Positions 23,301 through 31,817 are shown, counted from the stretch's first letter. The stretch: DNA of 64,000 nucleotides from Streptomyces lichenis (GCF_023218175.1 NZ_JALPTH010000001.1:1-64000), one strand, 5' to 3'. Program-made: numbers and translations. Notes: generated from the sequence alone by a model not told the origin.

Positions 23301-24992
23301 CATCTCCTCGTCCAGCTCGCCGACCCGCCCACCGCCCTTCTTCGGGTCCGAGCCGGCCAGGAACACCCCGAACAGGCCCCGGTCCGGGATGGTGCCGCCG
23401 GAGGTCACGGCCAGCCGCTGCGCCCCGGGGCGGCCGGTGACCGTCCCGGTGACCCGGTCCCACACCACCCGCGGCCGCAGCTCGGCGAAGGCGTCCGAGG
23501 GATAGCGCCCGGCCAGCATGTCCAGCACCCCGCTGAACGCCGACTCCGGCAGCGAGGCGAACGGCGCCGCCCGCCGCACCAGCGCCAGCAGGTCGTCATA
23601 CGCCCAGCTTTCCAGCGCCACCATGGCGACCAGCTGCTGCGCCAGCACGTCCAGCGGGTTCGCCGGGACCCGCAGCGCCTCGATCGCCCCCGACCGCATC
23701 CGCTCCGTCACCACCGCCGCCTGCACCAGGTCGCCCCGGTACTTGGGGAAGACCACCCCGGTGGACACCGCGCCCACCTGGTGCCCGGCCCGGCCCACCC
23801 GCTGGAGCCCGGAGGCCACCGACGGCGGCGACTCCACCTGCACCACCAGGTCCACCGCGCCCATGTCGATGCCCAGCTCCAGACTGGACGTCGCCACCAC
23901 CGCCGGGAGCCGCCCGGCCTTCAGGTCCTCCTCCACCAGGGCCCGCTGCTCCTTGGAGACCGAGCCGTGGTGCGCCCGGGCCAGCAGCGGCGGCGCCCCC
24001 TTGGCCTCGCCCGAGCCGCCCATCAGCTCGGCCGGCGAGTGGTCCTCCGGCATCGGCTCACCGGTGGCCCGCTCGTAGGCGATCTCGTTCAGCCGGTTGC
24101 ACAGCCGCTCGGCCAGCCGCCGCGAGTTGGCGAACACGATCGTCGAGCGGTGCGCCTGCACCAGGTCCGCGATCCGCTCCTCCACCTGCGGCCAGATCGA
24201 GGGCCGGTCCTGCTGCCCGCCGCCCGCGTCCGCGGCCGGGGAGCCGCCCAGCTCGCCCATGTCCTCGACCGGCACCACCACCGACAGGTCGAACTCCTTG
24301 CCGGAGGCGGGCTGCACGATCTCCACCCGGCGCTGAGGCGAGAGGTACCGGGCCACCTCGTCCACCGGGCGGACGGTGGCCGACAGACCGATCCGGCGGG
24401 CCGGGCGCGGCAGCAGCCCGTCCAGCCGCTCCAGCGAGAGCGCCAGATGGGCGCCCCGCTTCGTCCCCGCGACCGCGTGCACCTCGTCGAGGATCACCGT
24501 CTCCACCCCGGCCAGCGCGTCCCGGGTGGCGGAGGTCAGCATCAGGAACAGCGACTCGGGGGTGGTGATCAGGATGTCCGGCGGCCTGGTCGCCAGCGAC
24601 CGCCGCTCCGCCGCCGGGGTGTCACCCGAACGGATGCCGACCCGCACCTCCGGCTCCGGCAGCCCCCGTCGTACCGACTCCTGGCGGATACCCGTCAGCG
24701 GGGAGCGCAGATTGCGCTCCACATCCACCGCCAGCGCCTTCAGCGGGGACACGTACAGCACCCGGCAGCGCTTCTTCGGATCGGCCGGCACGGGAGTCGA
24801 CGCCAGCCGGTCCAGCGAGGCCAGGAACGCCGCCAGCGTCTTGCCCGACCCCGTCGGCGCCACCACCAGGACGTCCGCACCCTCGCCGATCGCCCGCCAC
24901 GCCCCCTCCTGGGCCGCGGTGGGCGCGCTGAACGCCCCCGTGAACCAGCCGCGGGTCGCGGGGGAGAAGGAGTCGAGCGCGCTCTGTGCCAT
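20367..24992 (-). CDS. lhr: Lhr-family ATP-dependent helicase
   Basis: The 1541-residue protein has the superfamily 2 helicase core at its N-terminus: Walker A APTGSGKT, motif II DEVH, motif III LSATV and motif VI QRVGRAGH, followed by the Lhr winged helix and the long C-terminal extension typical of full-length Lhr (about 1500 residues). Mycobacterial Lhr unwinds 3'-tailed RNA:DNA and DNA duplexes and is linked to mitomycin resistance and repair. The start MAQSALDSF at 24992 is preferred. Upstream in-frame codons (ATG at 25001) add only a few residues, and no clear ribosome-binding site distinguishes them. Confidence 0.92.
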   Translation of the reverse strand: MAQSALDSFSPATRGWFTGAFSAPTAAQEGAWRAIGEGADVLVVAPTGSGKTLAAFLASLDRLASTPVPADPKKRCRVLYVSPLKALAVDVERNLRSPLTGIRQESVRRGLPEPEVRVGIRSGDTPAAERRSLATRPPDILITTPESLFLMLTSATRDALAGVETVILDEVHAVAGTKRGAHLALSLERLDGLLPRPARRIGLSATVRPVDEVARYLSPQRRVEIVQPASGKEFDLSVVVPVEDMGELGGSPAADAGGGQQDRPSIWPQVEERIADLVQAHRSTIVFANSRRLAERLCNRLNEIAYERATGEPMPEDHSPAELMGGSGEAKGAPPLLARAHHGSVSKEQRALVEEDLKAGRLPAVVATSSLELGIDMGAVDLVVQVESPPSVASGLQRVGRAGHQVGAVSTGVVFPKYRGDLVQAAVVTERMRSGAIEALRVPANPLDVLAQQLVAMVALESWAYDDLLALVRRAAPFASLPESAFSGVLDMLAGRYPSDAFAELRPRVVWDRVTGTVTGRPGAQRLAVTSGGTIPDRGLFGVFLAGSDPKKGGGRVGELDEEMVYESRVGDVFTLGTSSWRIEDITRDRVLVSPAPGVPGRLPFWKGDQLGRPLELGRAVGAFLREVGALSAQDARLRLVAAGLDAWAADNVLAYLDEQRQACGHVPDDRTILVERFRDELGDWRVVVHSPFGAQVHAPWALALGARLAERYGMDAQVMHADDGIVLRLPDADLMGLDLLDQDPAAPGTEYDAEKAPVGAADVLMDAGEVDQVVTDQVGGSALFASRFRECAARALLLPRRQPGRRTPLWQQRQRAAQLLQVASEFGSFPIVLEAVRECLQDVFDVPGLRELMGDIESRRVRLVEVTTPEPSPFARSLLFGYVAQFLYEGDSPLAERRAAALSLDSRLLAELLGQAELRELLDAEVLAELEAELQWRTEDRRVKDMEGVADVLRVLGPLTGAELAERGAEPEWAEQLAGARRAIRVRIAGADHWAAIEDAGRLRDALGTALPVGVPEAFTEPVKDPLGDLLARYARTHGPFTSADAAARFGLGGAVTDGALHRLAAAGRVVQGEFHPAGIGQEWCDAAVLRRLRRRSLAALRQELEPVPPAALGSFLPQWQHVGERGLRGLDGLARAVEQLQGAPVPASALERLVLPSRVAGYAPGMLDELTVAGEVVWAGAGALPGKDGWVSLYLADAAPLLLPPPHPLELSPLHESVLTTLSGGYGLFFRQIAEQVRATTHPEATDPQLADAVWELTWSGRLTNDTVAPLRAVLGSGRTAGSTAHRARRTVPRGRYGTLSAAARTASRSGPPTVSGRWSLLPPVEADPTHRAHALARTLLDRHGVVTRGAVAAEGVEGGFSAVYRVLSAFEDTGQARRGYVVEGLGAAQFAMDGAVDRLRAASTARERAEGSAAPRALVLAAADPANAYGAALSWPEPPTGAGHKPGRKAGSLVVLVDGELTLYMERGGKTVLSWATEPDDPALHAAATALAQAAGAGALGTVTVERINGTAALTSPLSAPLEHAGFHATPRGLRLRG

Positions 24993-25170
24993 GCCCACCA
25001 TCGTGCACCCCGGCACTGACATCGACCCTGATACCGGCTTCCGGCGCCCCGGCACCGACGCCAATTGCCCGGCTTCCGGCGCCCCGCCGCCCCGGCGCAC
25101 GGCGGGACGCCTTGCGTCCGCACCATGGACGCCCAGGTCCGGCAGTGTGCGCGGTGCGCACAATGGAGTC

Positions 25171-26067
25171 ATGGGAGGTACGGGAGGCATGAGAGGCACC
25201 GGGGGCACGGCCCGCGCCCGGGACGGTGAATGGGCCCGGCACTGGCAGTACCCCGCGGTGCCCGGACTCGACCTGCTCCGCGCCCGCTACGTCCGCCACT
25301 CCTTCGTCCGCCACACCCATGAGGGCTTCGTACTGGGTGCGGTCCGCCAGGGCGTCGAGGACGTGGTCATGCCGCACGGCACTCTGCACGCCCATCCCGG
25401 CACCATCGTCATGGTCAACCCCGAGGTCCCGCACTCGGCGCACGCCGGGGACCCCGAGGGCTGGTCCTACGCCACGCTCTACCCGTCCTCCGCCCTGGTC
25501 ACCGCCATCGCGGCCGAGGAGACCACCCTGCGCGGCACCCCCGGTTTCGCGGAGACCATGGTCCTGGACGAGGACACCGCGCTGCTCATCCGCGCCGTGC
25601 ACCGGGCGGCCGAGGAGGGCAACGCGCTCGCCGCCGACAGCCTGCTGCGGGTCGTCCTGGCCCGGCTGCTGCGCCGCCACGGCCGGTCACTGCCGGCCCG
25701 TACCCCCAAGACCGCCGGTGCGGGGACGGCCGCCCGGGCCCAGGAGCTGCTGCTGCGGCGGATGGCCGAGCCGCCGTCCCTGGAGGAGCTCGCCCGCGAA
25801 CTGGACACCGGTACCTTCGCGCTGCTGCGCGCCTTCAAGGCCGCGTACGGGATGCCTCCGCACACCTGGCTGACCGACGCCCGGATCCGCGCCGCCCGTC
25901 GGCTGCTGGAGGCCGGGACTCCGCCCGCGGCGGCCGCGGCCGAGGTCGGCTTCACCGACCAGCCCCACCTCAACCGCCACTTCACTCGGATCGTCGGCGT
26001 CCCGCCCGGCGCCTACCAGCGCGAGCGCGCAATTTCGTACAAGACCGCCCGCACCCGCCCGGCCTAA
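25171..26067 (+). CDS. AraC-family transcriptional regulator (next to azlCD)
   Basis: The 298-residue protein has an N-terminal cupin-type AraC sensor domain (about 25-190, with HSFVRHTHEGFVLG and HAHPGTIVMVNPEVPHS) and a C-terminal pair of helix-turn-helix motifs (about 205-290, with EVGFTDQPHLNRHFTRIVGVPPGAYQ). It directly precedes azlC on the same strand and probably controls the exporter genes. The ATG at 25171 is chosen; CACAAT at 25159-25164 could be a -10 element of a leaderless start. An internal ATG at 25189 is an alternative. Confidence 0.82.
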   Translation: MGGTGGMRGTGGTARARDGEWARHWQYPAVPGLDLLRARYVRHSFVRHTHEGFVLGAVRQGVEDVVMPHGTLHAHPGTIVMVNPEVPHSAHAGDPEGWSYATLYPSSALVTAIAAEETTLRGTPGFAETMVLDEDTALLIRAVHRAAEEGNALAADSLLRVVLARLLRRHGRSLPARTPKTAGAGTAARAQELLLRRMAEPPSLEELARELDTGTFALLRAFKAAYGMPPHTWLTDARIRAARRLLEAGTPPAAAAAEVGFTDQPHLNRHFTRIVGVPPGAYQRERAISYKTARTRPA

Positions 26068-26077
26068 CGTCGCCGAT

Positions 26078-26902
26078 GTGCCAGAACAGACAGCGATGAC
26101 AGCGTCCGAGGACCGGGATCAGGTCGGGGGCTTGGACCGGGGCCCGGAACGGGGCCGGGGCCCGGTGGGCGGTTCGCCGGTGGTTTCCGGAGCCAGACCC
26201 GACCGCGCGGTGGTCCGCGATGCCCTCGGCGTCGGCGTGGCCGTCGGACTCTCCGGCTTCGCCTTCGGCGTCACCTCGGCCGGTGCCGGGCTCACCCTCC
26301 TCCAGACCTGCGTGCTCAGCCTGCTGGTGTTCACCGGGGCCTCGCAGTTCGCGCTGGTCGGGGCGCTGGCGGCGGGCGGCAACCCGTTCACCGCCGCCGC
26401 CGGGGCCTTCTTCCTCGGCACCCGGAACGCCTTCTACGGACTGCGGCTGTCCCAGCTGCTGGCGCTGCCCCGCTGGGTGCGCCCGTTCGCCGCGCACTGG
26501 GTGATCGACGAGACCACCGCGGTGGCGCTGGCCCAGCCCGACCAGCGGTCCACCCGGCTCGGCTTCACCGCCACCGGGCTCACCCTCTATCTGCTGTGGA
26601 ACCTCACCACCCTGCTCGGCGGGCTGGGCGCGGAGGCCATCGGCGACACCGCCGCCTGGGGCCTGGACGCCGCCGGCCCCGCGGTCTTCCTCGCCCTGCT
26701 CGCCCCCATGCTCCGTACCGCGACCGAGCGGGCCACCGCCGGCCTCGCCGTCGTACTCGGCCTCGCTTTCCTGCCCGTCCTGCCGGCCGGTGTGCCGGTG
26801 CTGGTGGCGGCGCTGGCCGCGCCCCTGGTGCTGTGGTTCCAGGGCCGCCGGATCCGGCGCGGTGACGCCACCTCCGAAACCTCGGCGAAGAGAGACGTGT
26901 GA
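26078..26902 (+). CDS. azlC: AzlC family branched-chain amino acid exporter, large subunit
   Basis: The 274-residue membrane protein has a short hydrophilic N-terminus and about seven to eight hydrophobic segments. The AzlC signature regions are present: FTGASQFALVG, FFLGTRNAFYGL and an HWVIDETTA motif. AzlCD-type pairs export branched-chain amino acids and analogues such as azaleucine. The GTG start at 26078 lies only 10 bases after the AraC stop; ATG at 26096 is an alternative. It overlaps azlD (TGATG), so both subunits are made together. Confidence 0.88.
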   Translation: MPEQTAMTASEDRDQVGGLDRGPERGRGPVGGSPVVSGARPDRAVVRDALGVGVAVGLSGFAFGVTSAGAGLTLLQTCVLSLLVFTGASQFALVGALAAGGNPFTAAAGAFFLGTRNAFYGLRLSQLLALPRWVRPFAAHWVIDETTAVALAQPDQRSTRLGFTATGLTLYLLWNLTTLLGGLGAEAIGDTAAWGLDAAGPAVFLALLAPMLRTATERATAGLAVVLGLAFLPVLPAGVPVLVAALAAPLVLWFQGRRIRRGDATSETSAKRDV

Positions 26903-27210
26903 TGAACGTGTGGATCGCCATCGGTCTGACCGCGGCCGGCTGCTACCTGGTCAAACTCGCCGGGCTGCTGGTGCCGGCCGACACCCTGGAGCGCCCGCTG
27001 GTGCAGCGGCTCGCGGCCCTGCTGCCGGTCGCCCTGCTGGCCGCGCTCACCGCCCAGCAGACCTTCGCGGTGGGCAGCACCCTCACGGTGGACGCCCGGG
27101 TGGCGGGGGTGGCGGCGGCCGCGCTCGCCCTGGTGCTGCGCGCCCCCTTCCTGGTGGTGGTCGGCGCCGCCGTCGCCGTCACGGCGGTGGTACGCGCCCT
27201 GGGCGGCTGA
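26902..27210 (+). CDS. azlD: AzlD family branched-chain amino acid exporter, small subunit
   Basis: The 102-residue protein has three to four hydrophobic helices, as AzlD subunits do. Its ATG overlaps the azlC TGA and follows a GAAGAGAG purine run. It pairs with AzlC to form the exporter. There is no separate promoter, since the gene is coupled to azlC. Confidence 0.85.
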   Translation: MNVWIAIGLTAAGCYLVKLAGLLVPADTLERPLVQRLAALLPVALLAALTAQQTFAVGSTLTVDARVAGVAAAALALVLRAPFLVVVGAAVAVTAVVRALGG

Positions 27211-27274
27211 GCGCCCCTCGCCGAGTGAGCCCCCGGGGCCGCCCGAGGCCCCCCGGGAGCGGGATACTGAGGGC

Positions 27275-27469
27275 ATGCGGTTGACGATTTTCTGGGAGCG
27301 GATGGCCGACCACTTCGGTGAGGCCTACGCCGACTCCTTCGCCCGGGACCATGTCATGTCCGAACTGGGCGGGCGGACGGTGCGGCAGGCGCTGGACGCG
27401 GGCTGGGAGACCCGGGACGTGTGGCGGGCGGTCTGTACGGCGGTGGGGATCCCGCCCGAGAAGCGCTGA
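27275..27469 (+). CDS. DUF3046 family small protein
   Basis: This 64-residue protein (MRLTIFWERMADHFG...) matches the actinobacterial DUF3046 family, which typically sits near recA; the M. tuberculosis relative lies beside recA-recX. GATACT at 27263-27268 sits six bases before the ATG, fitting a leaderless transcript, although GAGGG in between could act as a ribosome-binding site. The function is unknown. A perfect hairpin terminator follows at 27547. Confidence 0.85.
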   Translation: MRLTIFWERMADHFGEAYADSFARDHVMSELGGRTVRQALDAGWETRDVWRAVCTAVGIPPEKR

Positions 27470-27546
27470 GGCCGGGGTAACCGGAAGCCCGGGGGACCGG
27501 GGGGCCGGGGGACCAAGGGTGAGGTGGGGGACCCGGGGGATGAGCT

Positions 27547-27572
27547 GGGGGAACGGAGGCTTCCGTTCCCCC
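27547..27572 (+). terminator. Hairpin terminator after the DUF3046 gene
   Basis: GGGGGAACGGA at 27547-27557 pairs perfectly with TCCGTTCCCCC at 27562-27572 around the loop GGCT. The preceding 70 bp are G-run rich and could form quadruplexes on this strand. Confidence 0.65.
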
Positions 27573-27624
27573 GGGTCCGGTGGCCGGGCGACGGGCTGTC
27601 AGCCGCGTACGAGAAACTTGCCGC

Positions 27625-28989
27625 GTGGCCCCGACTGACGACAACGAGACGACGACCGCCGACCCGGCGGCACGGACCCCGGCCCCGCCGGTCACCGACG
27701 GCAGCACGACACCACCCGGGCCCGCAGCGGCGCCCGCCGGGGGCGGGCCCGGCGGACCACCGGCGCCGGCCGGCGGACCGGGCGGCCGGGCCGCCGGCAT
27801 GCCGCGCTGGCTGCCCAAGGCCATGCTGCTGGCGCTCGCCCTCTACGCCTGCTTCCAGCTGGGCAGCTGGGCGTTCCACCAGCTCATCGGCTTGCTGGTC
27901 AACGTACTGATCGCCTTCTTCCTGGCCCTGGCCATCGAACCGGCGGTCGGGCGGATGGCGGCCCGGGGGATGCGGCGCGGACTCGCCACCTTCCTGGTGT
28001 TCTTCACCGTCCTGGCCTGCGGCGTCGGCTTCACCGTCCTGCTCGGCTCGATGCTCGCGGGCCAGATCATCGAGATCGTCGACGACTTCCCCCACTACCT
28101 CGACTCGCTGATCAAATGGATCAACCACACCTTCGACACCGAGCTGTCCCGGGTGGAGGTCCAGGACAGCCTGCTGCGCTCCGACTGGCTGCAGAAGTAC
28201 GTGCAGAACAGCGCCACCGGAGTGCTGGACGTGTCGGCGACCGTGCTCGGCGGGTTGTTCCGGCTGCTGACGATCGTGCTGTTCTCGTTCTACTTCGCCG
28301 CCGACGGACCGCGGCTGCGCCGGGCCCTCTGCTCGGTGCTGCCGCCCGCCCGGCAGGCCGAGGTGCTGCGGGCCTGGGAGATCGCCGTCGACAAGACCGG
28401 CGGCTACATCTACTCGCGCGGGCTGATGGCGCTCATCTCCGGCGCCGCGCACTACGTCCTGCTGGAGCTGCTCGGCGTCCCGTACGCCCCGGCGCTCGCC
28501 GTCTGGGTCGGTCTGGTCTCGCAGTTCCTGCCGACCATCGGCACCTATCTGGCCGGTGCGCTGCCCATGCTGATCGCGTTCACCGAGAACCCCTGGTACG
28601 CGGTGTGGGTGCTGGGCTTCGTCGTGGTCTACCAGCAGTTCGAGAACTACGTGCTCCAGCCCAAGCTCACCGCCCGCACGGTGGACATCCACCCGGCGGT
28701 GGCCTTCGGGTCGGTCATCGCGGGCACCGCACTGCTCGGCGCGGTGGGCGCCCTGATCGCCATTCCGGCCGTCGCCACCCTGCAGGCCTTCCTCGGCGCC
28801 TACGTCCGGCGGTACGACGTGGCGGAGGACCCGCGGATGCATGGGCACCGGCGGCACGGTGAGGCGGTGATGGCCCGGGTGCAGCGGATGCAGCGCGCGC
28901 TGCGCACCAAGGTGGAGAAGGAGGCGCAGCAGCGTTCCGGAGCAGGGGGCAGGGTGCCCGACCCCCGTCAGGAGGAGGACGCCGGCTGA
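27625..28989 (+). CDS. AI-2E transporter family (PerM-like) membrane protein
   Basis: The 454-residue protein starts with a disordered Pro/Ala/Gly-rich segment of about 55 residues, then about eight transmembrane helices in the 2+1+4+1 order of the AI-2E/UPF0118 family. Family regions include LFSFYFAADG, the soluble loop around residues 140-200, and PAVAFGSVIAGTALLGAVGALIAIP near the end. The C-terminal tail is charged. The substrate in Streptomyces is unknown; relatives export autoinducer-2 or act as Na+/H+ antiporters. The GTG at 27625 is the likely start but its ribosome-binding site is weak. Confidence 0.82.
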   Translation: MAPTDDNETTTADPAARTPAPPVTDGSTTPPGPAAAPAGGGPGGPPAPAGGPGGRAAGMPRWLPKAMLLALALYACFQLGSWAFHQLIGLLVNVLIAFFLALAIEPAVGRMAARGMRRGLATFLVFFTVLACGVGFTVLLGSMLAGQIIEIVDDFPHYLDSLIKWINHTFDTELSRVEVQDSLLRSDWLQKYVQNSATGVLDVSATVLGGLFRLLTIVLFSFYFAADGPRLRRALCSVLPPARQAEVLRAWEIAVDKTGGYIYSRGLMALISGAAHYVLLELLGVPYAPALAVWVGLVSQFLPTIGTYLAGALPMLIAFTENPWYAVWVLGFVVVYQQFENYVLQPKLTARTVDIHPAVAFGSVIAGTALLGAVGALIAIPAVATLQAFLGAYVRRYDVAEDPRMHGHRRHGEAVMARVQRMQRALRTKVEKEAQQRSGAGGRVPDPRQEEDAG

Positions 28990-29005
28990 TCGCGCCGGGC
29001 GGCGG

Positions 29006-29680
29006 TCACCGGTCCGCGCCCGGCCCGGGCGACCGGCCGTTTCCGTCCGCCGGCCGCTCGGCGGAGCGGAGGCGGCGGTGGGCCGCGACCCTTTCGCGGG
29101 TCGCGCACCGGCGGGAGCAGTAGCGGCGTTCCGGGCCGCTGCCCTGGCTGACGAAGACGTTCCGGCAGGCGGTCGAGGCGCAGATTCGGCCGGGCGGTCG
29201 CTGCCGGTCCCAGAGCAGTACGGTCAGTGCCATACAGGACGAGGCGAGGAGCCATGCCTCCCACGGGGCGTCGTCGTCCCGGTCGAGGTGGGGGTGCCAG
29301 GGGGTGCCGCCCCCGTGCGAGGACAGCCGGAGCGGCCCGGTGTGCTCCAGGAGGAGGCGGTTGAGGACCGCCGCGGCGGTGTCCGTGTCCTCGGCGGCGA
29401 AGACCGGCCGCAGCAGCTCGGCCGCGGCGCGCATCCCGGCGACCTCGGCGGCGGTGAGCTCGACCGGATCCGCCTCCCCGTACGCGCGGAGCACAGCCGC
29501 GACGGCGGCCGGATCGGGGCGGTCGTCGGCCAGCGCGTTGATCAGCGCGGCGGTCCGTTGGGCCGTGGCCGACACCGAGTGCCGTGTGGACCAGTCGCCG
29601 CCGGTGCCCTCAACGGGCCTGCCGTACGCGGCCGACCGGCCGCGGGCCGAGGAGGGGTCTTCTGCGGGAAGGGAGGCCAT
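29006..29680 (-). CDS. CGNR zinc-finger/ABATE-domain transcriptional regulator
   Basis: The 224-residue protein has an ABATE-like N-terminal domain (about 40-165) and a C-terminal CGNR-type zinc finger with C-x4-C (CASTAC) and C-x3-C (YCSRRC) followed by a basic region. Such proteins are putative stress or metabolite regulators, often next to transporters. It is divergent from the MFS gene. TACAGT lies six bases before the ATG at 29680, typical of a leaderless gene. Its 3' end is 16 bp from the convergent AI-2E gene. Confidence 0.78.
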   Translation of the reverse strand: MASLPAEDPSSARGRSAAYGRPVEGTGGDWSTRHSVSATAQRTAALINALADDRPDPAAVAAVLRAYGEADPVELTAAEVAGMRAAAELLRPVFAAEDTDTAAAVLNRLLLEHTGPLRLSSHGGGTPWHPHLDRDDDAPWEAWLLASSCMALTVLLWDRQRPPGRICASTACRNVFVSQGSGPERRYCSRRCATRERVAAHRRLRSAERPADGNGRSPGPGADR

Positions 29681-29686
29681 CCCCGC

Positions 29687-29739
29687 ACTGTAGCGGCTTG
29701 TAACGCATATTGCTGAGTTCTGGGTTACCGCCGTAACGT
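29687..29739. promoter_or_regulatory. Divergent leaderless promoters and GTTAC-N4-GTAAC operator
   Basis: For the MFS gene, TTGCTG (29710-29715) and TAACGT (29734-29739) form a -35/-10 pair with an 18 bp spacer, and the start codon follows seven to ten bases later. For the CGNR gene, the complement of 29687-29692 reads TACAGT six bases before its ATG. A perfect inverted repeat GTTAC-CGCC-GTAAC (29724-29737) covers the MFS -10, and GTAAC recurs at about 29700. The likely ligand is the adjacent CGNR regulator. Confidence 0.6.
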
Positions 29740-29746
29740 CCCGCCA

Positions 29747-30934
29747 GTGATGAGCCGTTACCACTACCCCTGCTATCTCGCCGGAGCGCTGGCCGCGCGG
29801 ACCGGGGACGAGATGTCCGGACCCGCGCTGATGCTGGCCGCCTTCGCCCTGGCCGGGTCACCCGTCGACGCGTCCTCGCTGCTCGCGGGCGTCACCGTGT
29901 CCGCCGCCGTGGGGGGCCCGTTACTCGGGGCACTTCTCGACCGGGCGCGGCGGCCGGGCCGTCTGCTGGCCGGCGCCCTCCTGCTGTACGCGGTCGGGCT
30001 GGTCGCGGTCCTGGTGGGGCTCGGCCGTCTGCCGTTCGCCCTCACCCTGCTGACCGCGGTGGCGGCGGGGCTGCTGGGACCCGCTCTGTCAGGCGGATGG
30101 ACCGCCCAGCTCCCCCGGGTGGTGCCGGGCGACCGCCTGCCGTGGGCGAACGCCCTGGACGCCATGACCTTCGGTGCGGCGAGCCTGGCCGGCCCGGCGC
30201 TCGCCGGGGTCGCGGCCGCGGAGCTGGGTGCGCCGGCGGCCGTGGTGGTCGCCGCGGCGCTGGTGGCCCTGGCACTGCCCGCCGCGTGGCGACTGCCGAA
30301 CCGCCCCGGTGGGGCGCGGAGGGCCGGGCCCGCCTCGGTGCTCGGCGACCTCGCGGCCGGAGCGCGGGCGGTCGCCCTCAGCCGGCCGCTGGCCCGGGCG
30401 ACCCTCGGCTCGGTCGTCTGCTGTGCGGCACAGGGCATGCTGACGGCCTGCCTTCCCCTGCTGGGCGCGCACGCCCTGGGCGGGCCCGCCCAAGGCGCCA
30501 TGCTGCTCTCCGTCGCGGCGGCCGCCGCGCTGGCGGCCACCGCCGTAGTCGCGCGGTTCCCCCGCTCCGTAACCCCCGACACGGTCATATGGGCCGGGGC
30601 CCTCGTGCAGGCCGCCGCGCTTGCCCTGGCCGCGTCCGGCCGGCCGCCCCTGCTCCTCGCGGCGGCCCTCCTCCTCGGCTGCGGTGAGGGTCCCCAGCTG
30701 GCCGCCCTCTTCGCGGTCCGCCACCGGGAGGCTCCGGAGCACCTGCGCGGCCAGATCTTCACCACCGGCGCCAGCCTGAAGATCACCGGCTTCGCCCTGG
30801 GCGCGGCGGCCGCCGGCCCGGTGGCCGTCTGGTCCCTGCCCGGCGCCCTGCTCCTCGCGGCCGGTACGGCGGCCCTCGCCGCCCTGGCGCCCCTGGCGAT
30901 CCCGCCGGCGGTCGCGAGGGCCGCCCATCCGTAG
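29747..30934 (+). CDS. MFS transporter with a TTA codon
   Basis: The 395-residue protein has about 12 hydrophobic helices and the major-facilitator layout, with a loop motif LLDRARRPGR after the second or third helix. Small-molecule efflux is likely, but the substrate is unknown. Adjacent GTG (29747) and ATG (29750) codons both fit a leaderless start. Codon 59 is TTA (29921-29923), the codon read by the developmentally regulated bldA tRNA. The divergent CGNR gene is its likely regulator. Confidence 0.8.
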   Translation: MMSRYHYPCYLAGALAARTGDEMSGPALMLAAFALAGSPVDASSLLAGVTVSAAVGGPLLGALLDRARRPGRLLAGALLLYAVGLVAVLVGLGRLPFALTLLTAVAAGLLGPALSGGWTAQLPRVVPGDRLPWANALDAMTFGAASLAGPALAGVAAAELGAPAAVVVAAALVALALPAAWRLPNRPGGARRAGPASVLGDLAAGARAVALSRPLARATLGSVVCCAAQGMLTACLPLLGAHALGGPAQGAMLLSVAAAAALAATAVVARFPRSVTPDTVIWAGALVQAAALALAASGRPPLLLAAALLLGCGEGPQLAALFAVRHREAPEHLRGQIFTTGASLKITGFALGAAAAGPVAVWSLPGALLLAAGTAALAALAPLAIPPAVARAAHP

Positions 30935-30963
30935 CGGATGTCCGCTGCCCCGGGCACGCGGAC

Positions 30964-31005
30964 GGGCGGCGCACACCCGATCCGTTGTCCGGGGGTACGC
31001 CGCCC
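30964..31005. terminator. Candidate bidirectional terminator between convergent genes
   Basis: GGGCGGCG at 30964-30971 can pair with CGCCGCCC at 30998-31005 in the 91 bp gap between the convergent MFS and ABC permease genes. The loop is long (26 bases), so this is a weak call. Confidence 0.35.
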
Positions 31006-31025
31006 TCGGGCGGGAGGAAGCCGGG

Positions 31026-31817
31026 CTACTTCGGGTCGCGGTTGAAGACCGCCTTCGACCAGAGGTAGCCGAGCACGGAGAGCGCCAGGCACCAGGCGAC
31101 CGCCAGCCAGCCGTTGTGGCCGATCTCGCTGCCGAGCAGCAGGCCGCGCAGGGTCTCGATGGCCGGAGTGAAGGGCTGGTACCGGGCGATCGGCTGGAAC
31201 CAGCCCGGCATCGCGTCGATCGGGACGAAGGCGCTGGAGATCAGCGGCAGCACGATCAGCGGCAGCGCGTTGTTGCTGGCCGCCTCGGCGTTCGGGCTGA
31301 CCATGCCCATCCCGACCGCGATCCAGGTGAGCGCCAGGGCGACCAGTGCCAGCAGCCCGAACGCCGCCAGCCACTCCAAGGCCGTGGCGTCCGTGGACCG
31401 GAAGCCGATGGCCACGGCGACGGCACCCACCAGGACCACGCTCATGACCGACTGCACCACGCTGCCGATGACATGCCCGACGAGGACCGCGCCGCGGTGG
31501 ATCGCCATGGTGCGGAAGCGGGCCATGATGCCCTCGGTCATGTCGTTGGAGACGGACACCGCCGTCCCGACCACGGTGCCGCCGATGGTCATCATCACGA
31601 TGCCCGGTACGAGGTAGGCGAGGTACACCGAGCGGTCGGCGCCGCCGCCCGCGATGCCCGCGCTCATCACGTCCCCGAAGACGTAGACGAAGAGCAGCAG
31701 CAGGACGACCGGGGTGAGCAGCAGGTTCAGGGTGAGGGAGGGGTATCTGCGGGCGTGCAGCAGATTGCGGCGCAGCATCGTGGAGGAGTCGCGCACGGCG
31801 AGGGCCAGAGAGCTCAT
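31026..31817 (-). CDS. ABC-2 type efflux permease (DrrB-like)
   Basis: The 263-residue protein has six hydrophobic helices and the ABC-2 permease pattern, including YLVPGIVMMTI and PLIVLPLISSAFVP...MPGWFQPIARYQPFTP, as in daunorubicin resistance permease DrrB. Its ATG overlaps the stop of the ATPase gene (ATGA), so the two are coupled. It forms the membrane half of an exporter whose substrate is unknown. Confidence 0.88.
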   Translation of the reverse strand: MSSLALAVRDSSTMLRRNLLHARRYPSLTLNLLLTPVVLLLLFVYVFGDVMSAGIAGGGADRSVYLAYLVPGIVMMTIGGTVVGTAVSVSNDMTEGIMARFRTMAIHRGAVLVGHVIGSVVQSVMSVVLVGAVAVAIGFRSTDATALEWLAAFGLLALVALALTWIAVGMGMVSPNAEAASNNALPLIVLPLISSAFVPIDAMPGWFQPIARYQPFTPAIETLRGLLLGSEIGHNGWLAVAWCLALSVLGYLWSKAVFNRDPK

